The position numbers and the translations under genes are program-made. Below, one piece after another: positions 61,752 through 64,000 of a stretch of DNA of 64,000 nucleotides. The notes under the pieces are model-generated. The model was not told the DNA's origin and searched no databases. It worked only from the letters and a program-made list of their open reading frames with translations. Position 1 is the first letter of the stretch, and the number at the start of each line of letters is the position of its first letter. The stretch lies in contig JAGATY010000084.1 of NCBI GenBank assembly GCA_017621035.1, positions 1 to 64,000 of the forward strand, in the 5' to 3' direction. The stretch is from Bacteroides sp. (GTDB lineage: Bacteria; Bacteroidota; Bacteroidia; Bacteroidales; Bacteroidaceae).

Positions 61752-63608
61752 ATGAAAAAGATATATTCAATATTAACAATGCTTTTTTCCCTATCTTTGA
61801 TTTATTCTTGTCAAAGTGAAGAAGAAATGTATCAGGAGGTAGGTTATCTTCATGTAGCTGTAGAAACTGCAACCTCAACCAATGTGGCTACGAAGTCTGC
61901 TCCTGTTAGCGGATATAATCCCAAACAACTGCAGGTAGAGATTCTGAATGTAAAAGGAGAAATTGCTACTGATATTGATGGCAATCAGTTGAAGACAAAC
62001 AATTTTTCTGATTGGCAAGGCAAGCAGTTTGCACTGCGCGTAGGTTCTTACACCATCAAAGCTTCTTCTTATGGCTTTGACGGGAACTATTCCGGCTTCG
62101 ATATACCTTATTATGTAGGTTCAAAGAAGATTGTCATAGAAAAGGATAAGGATATTCAGGCGGAGGTGACTTGTACCTTGGCTAATGTGAAGGTAACAGT
62201 GAATTTCGATTCCAAATTGCAAGCAGCTTTTAAATCGGGTAACGTACAAGTATCTTCTGCTGTGGAAGGTATTAACCCGCAAACCTTTACAATGGGAGCA
62301 GAAACTAAATCGGCTTACTTCCCTGTAGATGATTTGACGGCAGACCTTACTTTGGTTAACCAAGGAGGAACGATGCACACCATGTCTAAGACCTTTACAG
62401 ATGTACAGGCTCGTGACCACTATATCTTGAACTACAAGCTGGCTGATTCTGGTAACGGTAACATCAATGTAACCGTAGATGCCAAGGAGAATACCTATAC
62501 TTGGGACTTGGAGATTCCAACTACCGCTACCACTACGTTGCGTGTTTCTGCACCTAATGCTTGGAGTACTTTTGCTTATTTGGAAGGTGATGTCACCAGC
62601 AAGGCATTTACTATCGATGCAAGCAAGATGCAGTTTGAATACAAGACAGCTGATGCTCAGACTTGGACAGAAGTACCAACCGGCATCAATACAGCCGAAA
62701 CAGACCATTATGAATTGAAACTTACCGGACTGACACCTAATACTACTTATGTATATCGCATGGTTTATCCGGAAGGGGATGAATATCCAACAAGTAATGA
62801 AATGACATTTACTACAGATGTCGCTACTCAATTGCCGAATGGAAGCTTTGATTCTTGGTATAATGATGGAAGTACTGATTATGCAACTTCTGAAGAATAT
62901 TTAAATACTTATGGTAAGTCATTCTGGGATTCTAGTAATAAGGGTACATCTACAGGTATGGCTGCAATAGTAGGAAAAACAAATCCCACAACAGGAGTAA
63001 ATACTGATGACCGTGGAATGGTTGCTGAGTTAAAAACTCATGTGGTTGCTGGAGTTTTGGCTGCGGCTAGTCTGTATACAGGAGAATTTGGTAGTACAAA
63101 GAGTGATTTTTCTGGTGCTACATTAACATTTGGTCAAGAATTCCCTGTTCGCCCAACAGCTTTAACTGGCTATTTCAAATATGCTCCTGTTGCTATTGAT
63201 AATGGAGCTACAAATGTTCCTTCTTCAAAATTGCCAGAAGGGGTTACTAGTATCGTTGAAGATCAGACATTAGACTGGTGTTCTATCTATATTGCTCTTA
63301 CTACAAAGAAATTTAATGTGGATAATTCTGATATGAGTAAATTCCCAGTGTTCAGTCAATTAGGCGTGGCTGATGGTGTAGTTGCTTACGGAGAATTACC
63401 TATTTCGGAATGTGTCAGCACTAATGGAGAATGGAAAGAATTCAATATTAGTTTGGAATATTGTGATTTGACTACTAAACCGACACATATTATCATTGTT
63501 TGTGCTGCTAGCAAGTATGGTGACTATTTCACCGGTGGTGAAGGTAGTGTACTCTATCTTGATGACTTCAAACTTGTGTATGGTGATAATCCTTCTGTAA
63601 AAGAATAA
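61752..63608 (+). CDS. DUF4493/PCMD-type lipoprotein
   Basis: This 618-residue lipoprotein (lipobox LIYSC, Cys20) has an N-terminal DUF4493 domain (about 25-265), a fibronectin-III-like linker (about 268-370, LTGLTPNTTYVYRMVYPEGDEYPTSNEMTFTT) and a C-terminal PCMD (putative carbohydrate metabolism) domain (about 372-615). The PCMD domain starts LPNGSFDSWYNDG and ends VLYLDDFKLVYG. The PCMD domain is predicted to bind or act on carbohydrate, but no catalytic residues are established. ATG 61752 is preferred to 61740 because it begins the signal sequence. The PCMD part is again more AT-rich than the N-terminal part. Confidence 0.85.
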   Translation: MKKIYSILTMLFSLSLIYSCQSEEEMYQEVGYLHVAVETATSTNVATKSAPVSGYNPKQLQVEILNVKGEIATDIDGNQLKTNNFSDWQGKQFALRVGSYTIKASSYGFDGNYSGFDIPYYVGSKKIVIEKDKDIQAEVTCTLANVKVTVNFDSKLQAAFKSGNVQVSSAVEGINPQTFTMGAETKSAYFPVDDLTADLTLVNQGGTMHTMSKTFTDVQARDHYILNYKLADSGNGNINVTVDAKENTYTWDLEIPTTATTTLRVSAPNAWSTFAYLEGDVTSKAFTIDASKMQFEYKTADAQTWTEVPTGINTAETDHYELKLTGLTPNTTYVYRMVYPEGDEYPTSNEMTFTTDVATQLPNGSFDSWYNDGSTDYATSEEYLNTYGKSFWDSSNKGTSTGMAAIVGKTNPTTGVNTDDRGMVAELKTHVVAGVLAAASLYTGEFGSTKSDFSGATLTFGQEFPVRPTALTGYFKYAPVAIDNGATNVPSSKLPEGVTSIVEDQTLDWCSIYIALTTKKFNVDNSDMSKFPVFSQLGVADGVVAYGELPISECVSTNGEWKEFNISLEYCDLTTKPTHIIIVCAASKYGDYFTGGEGSVLYLDDFKLVYGDNPSVKE

Positions 63609-63630
63609 CCCTCCCCTTATTAAAACTCAA

Positions 63631-64000
63631 TGAAACAAAGACTTTTGTTCTTTATACTATCCCTTGTAACAGTAATCTTCCCCTGTAAGGCGCAGAGCCT
63701 TACGGGAGAAGATTCTGCTGTGCAAGCAGATAGTGTAGCAGTCACATTAACCGATACATTGCAGATTGCTCAAGATTCACTGGCAATCAATGTAGGAGTT
63801 GCTGATACATTGACTATACAAAGTACTGATACACTTTCGGGTGTTGTGGCAGACAGCTTGCTGATTTCTGCTGATTCACTGCTTCTAGTAGACTCTTTAC
63901 AGGCTAATACGGTTGCAAGTTTGCAAGAAGTGGAACAATTACCGGAGGTTAAGAAAAAAAGGAAATTGCCTCGTCCGGTACGTATCGACCGTGAGATTCA
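63631..64000 (+). CDS. Exported protein, partial (cut by the window end)
   Basis: The first 123 codons are present. A signal peptide (MKQRLLFFILSLVTVIFPCKAQ) is followed by a low-complexity stretch with repeated DTL/DSL triplets every 8-13 residues (about 40-95), then a basic KKKRKLPRPVRIDREI segment, probably leading into an outer-membrane beta-barrel domain. It follows the DUF4493 cluster by 22 bp on the same strand. I do not recognise the family with certainty. Confidence 0.75.

Overview
The window looks like chromosomal DNA of a Bacteroidales bacterium, most likely Bacteroides or a close relative. The evidence is a PPi-dependent phosphofructokinase, a class III fructose-bisphosphatase, the ATP synthase gene order atpD-C-B-E-F-H-A-G, DUF4493/PCMD lipoproteins, a CarboxypepD_reg-type TonB receptor, and many promoters of the Bacteroides primary-sigma form (TTTG, about 20 bp, TAnnTTTG). 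No phage, plasmid, IS transposase, rRNA or CRISPR was recognised.

Layout. 0.5-6 kb: nagA and a NagB-like/LmbE-like fusion gene, a small acyltransferase operon, a nitrilase-type amidase. 6-9.4 kb: PPi-phosphofructokinase, a membrane-anchored GH25 lysozyme, a PepSY-like secreted protein. 9.4-18.6 kb: an efflux locus (HlyD adaptor, two permeases, one ATPase, two more permeases) behind a sigma-54-like promoter with overlapping palindromes, followed by a LolC/E-type permease. 18.7-21.8 kb: pflB-pflA. 22-28 kb: LRR protein, CPBP protease, tex, 5'-nucleotidase-like lipoprotein. 28-32.6 kb: His-rich secreted protein, TonB receptor with a CxxC plug, AraC-type and Crp/Fnr-type regulators. 33.0-33.3 kb: tRNA-Ser(GCT), tRNA-Lys(CTT), tRNA-Glu(CTC). 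33.4-38.5 kb: AspT-type transporter, fbp, YjbH-like protein. 38.6-45.3 kb: pheT-yebC-TSCPD operon, Nramp transporter with a C_GCAxxG_C_C protein, DUF5106/thioredoxin-like protein. 45.7-53 kb: the F1Fo ATP synthase operon. 53.1-56.5 kb: mfd. 57.0-57.9 kb: a DUF6922/AbiEii-type toxin-antitoxin-like pair between repeat clusters. 58-59.5 kb: repeat-rich DNA without a believable gene. 59.5-64 kb: three DUF4493-type lipoproteins and the start of a further exported protein.

The least explained structure lies between the genes. At eleven intergenic sites there are arrays of three to five contiguous degenerate units with a constant period of 22 bp (23 bp at one site). The unit sequence is usually different at each site and often palindromic. 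These arrays sit upstream of, downstream of and inside operons, including between atpH and atpA. They coexist with long imperfect inverted repeats built from AGTTGAAAGTTGATAG-like words, clusters of CTGAAAG-centred palindromes, and a 0.9-kb noncoding segment bounded by 28/30 inverted repeats. A second notable point is that the 'glucosamine-6-phosphate deaminase' fusion lacks three of the four NagB catalytic residues.
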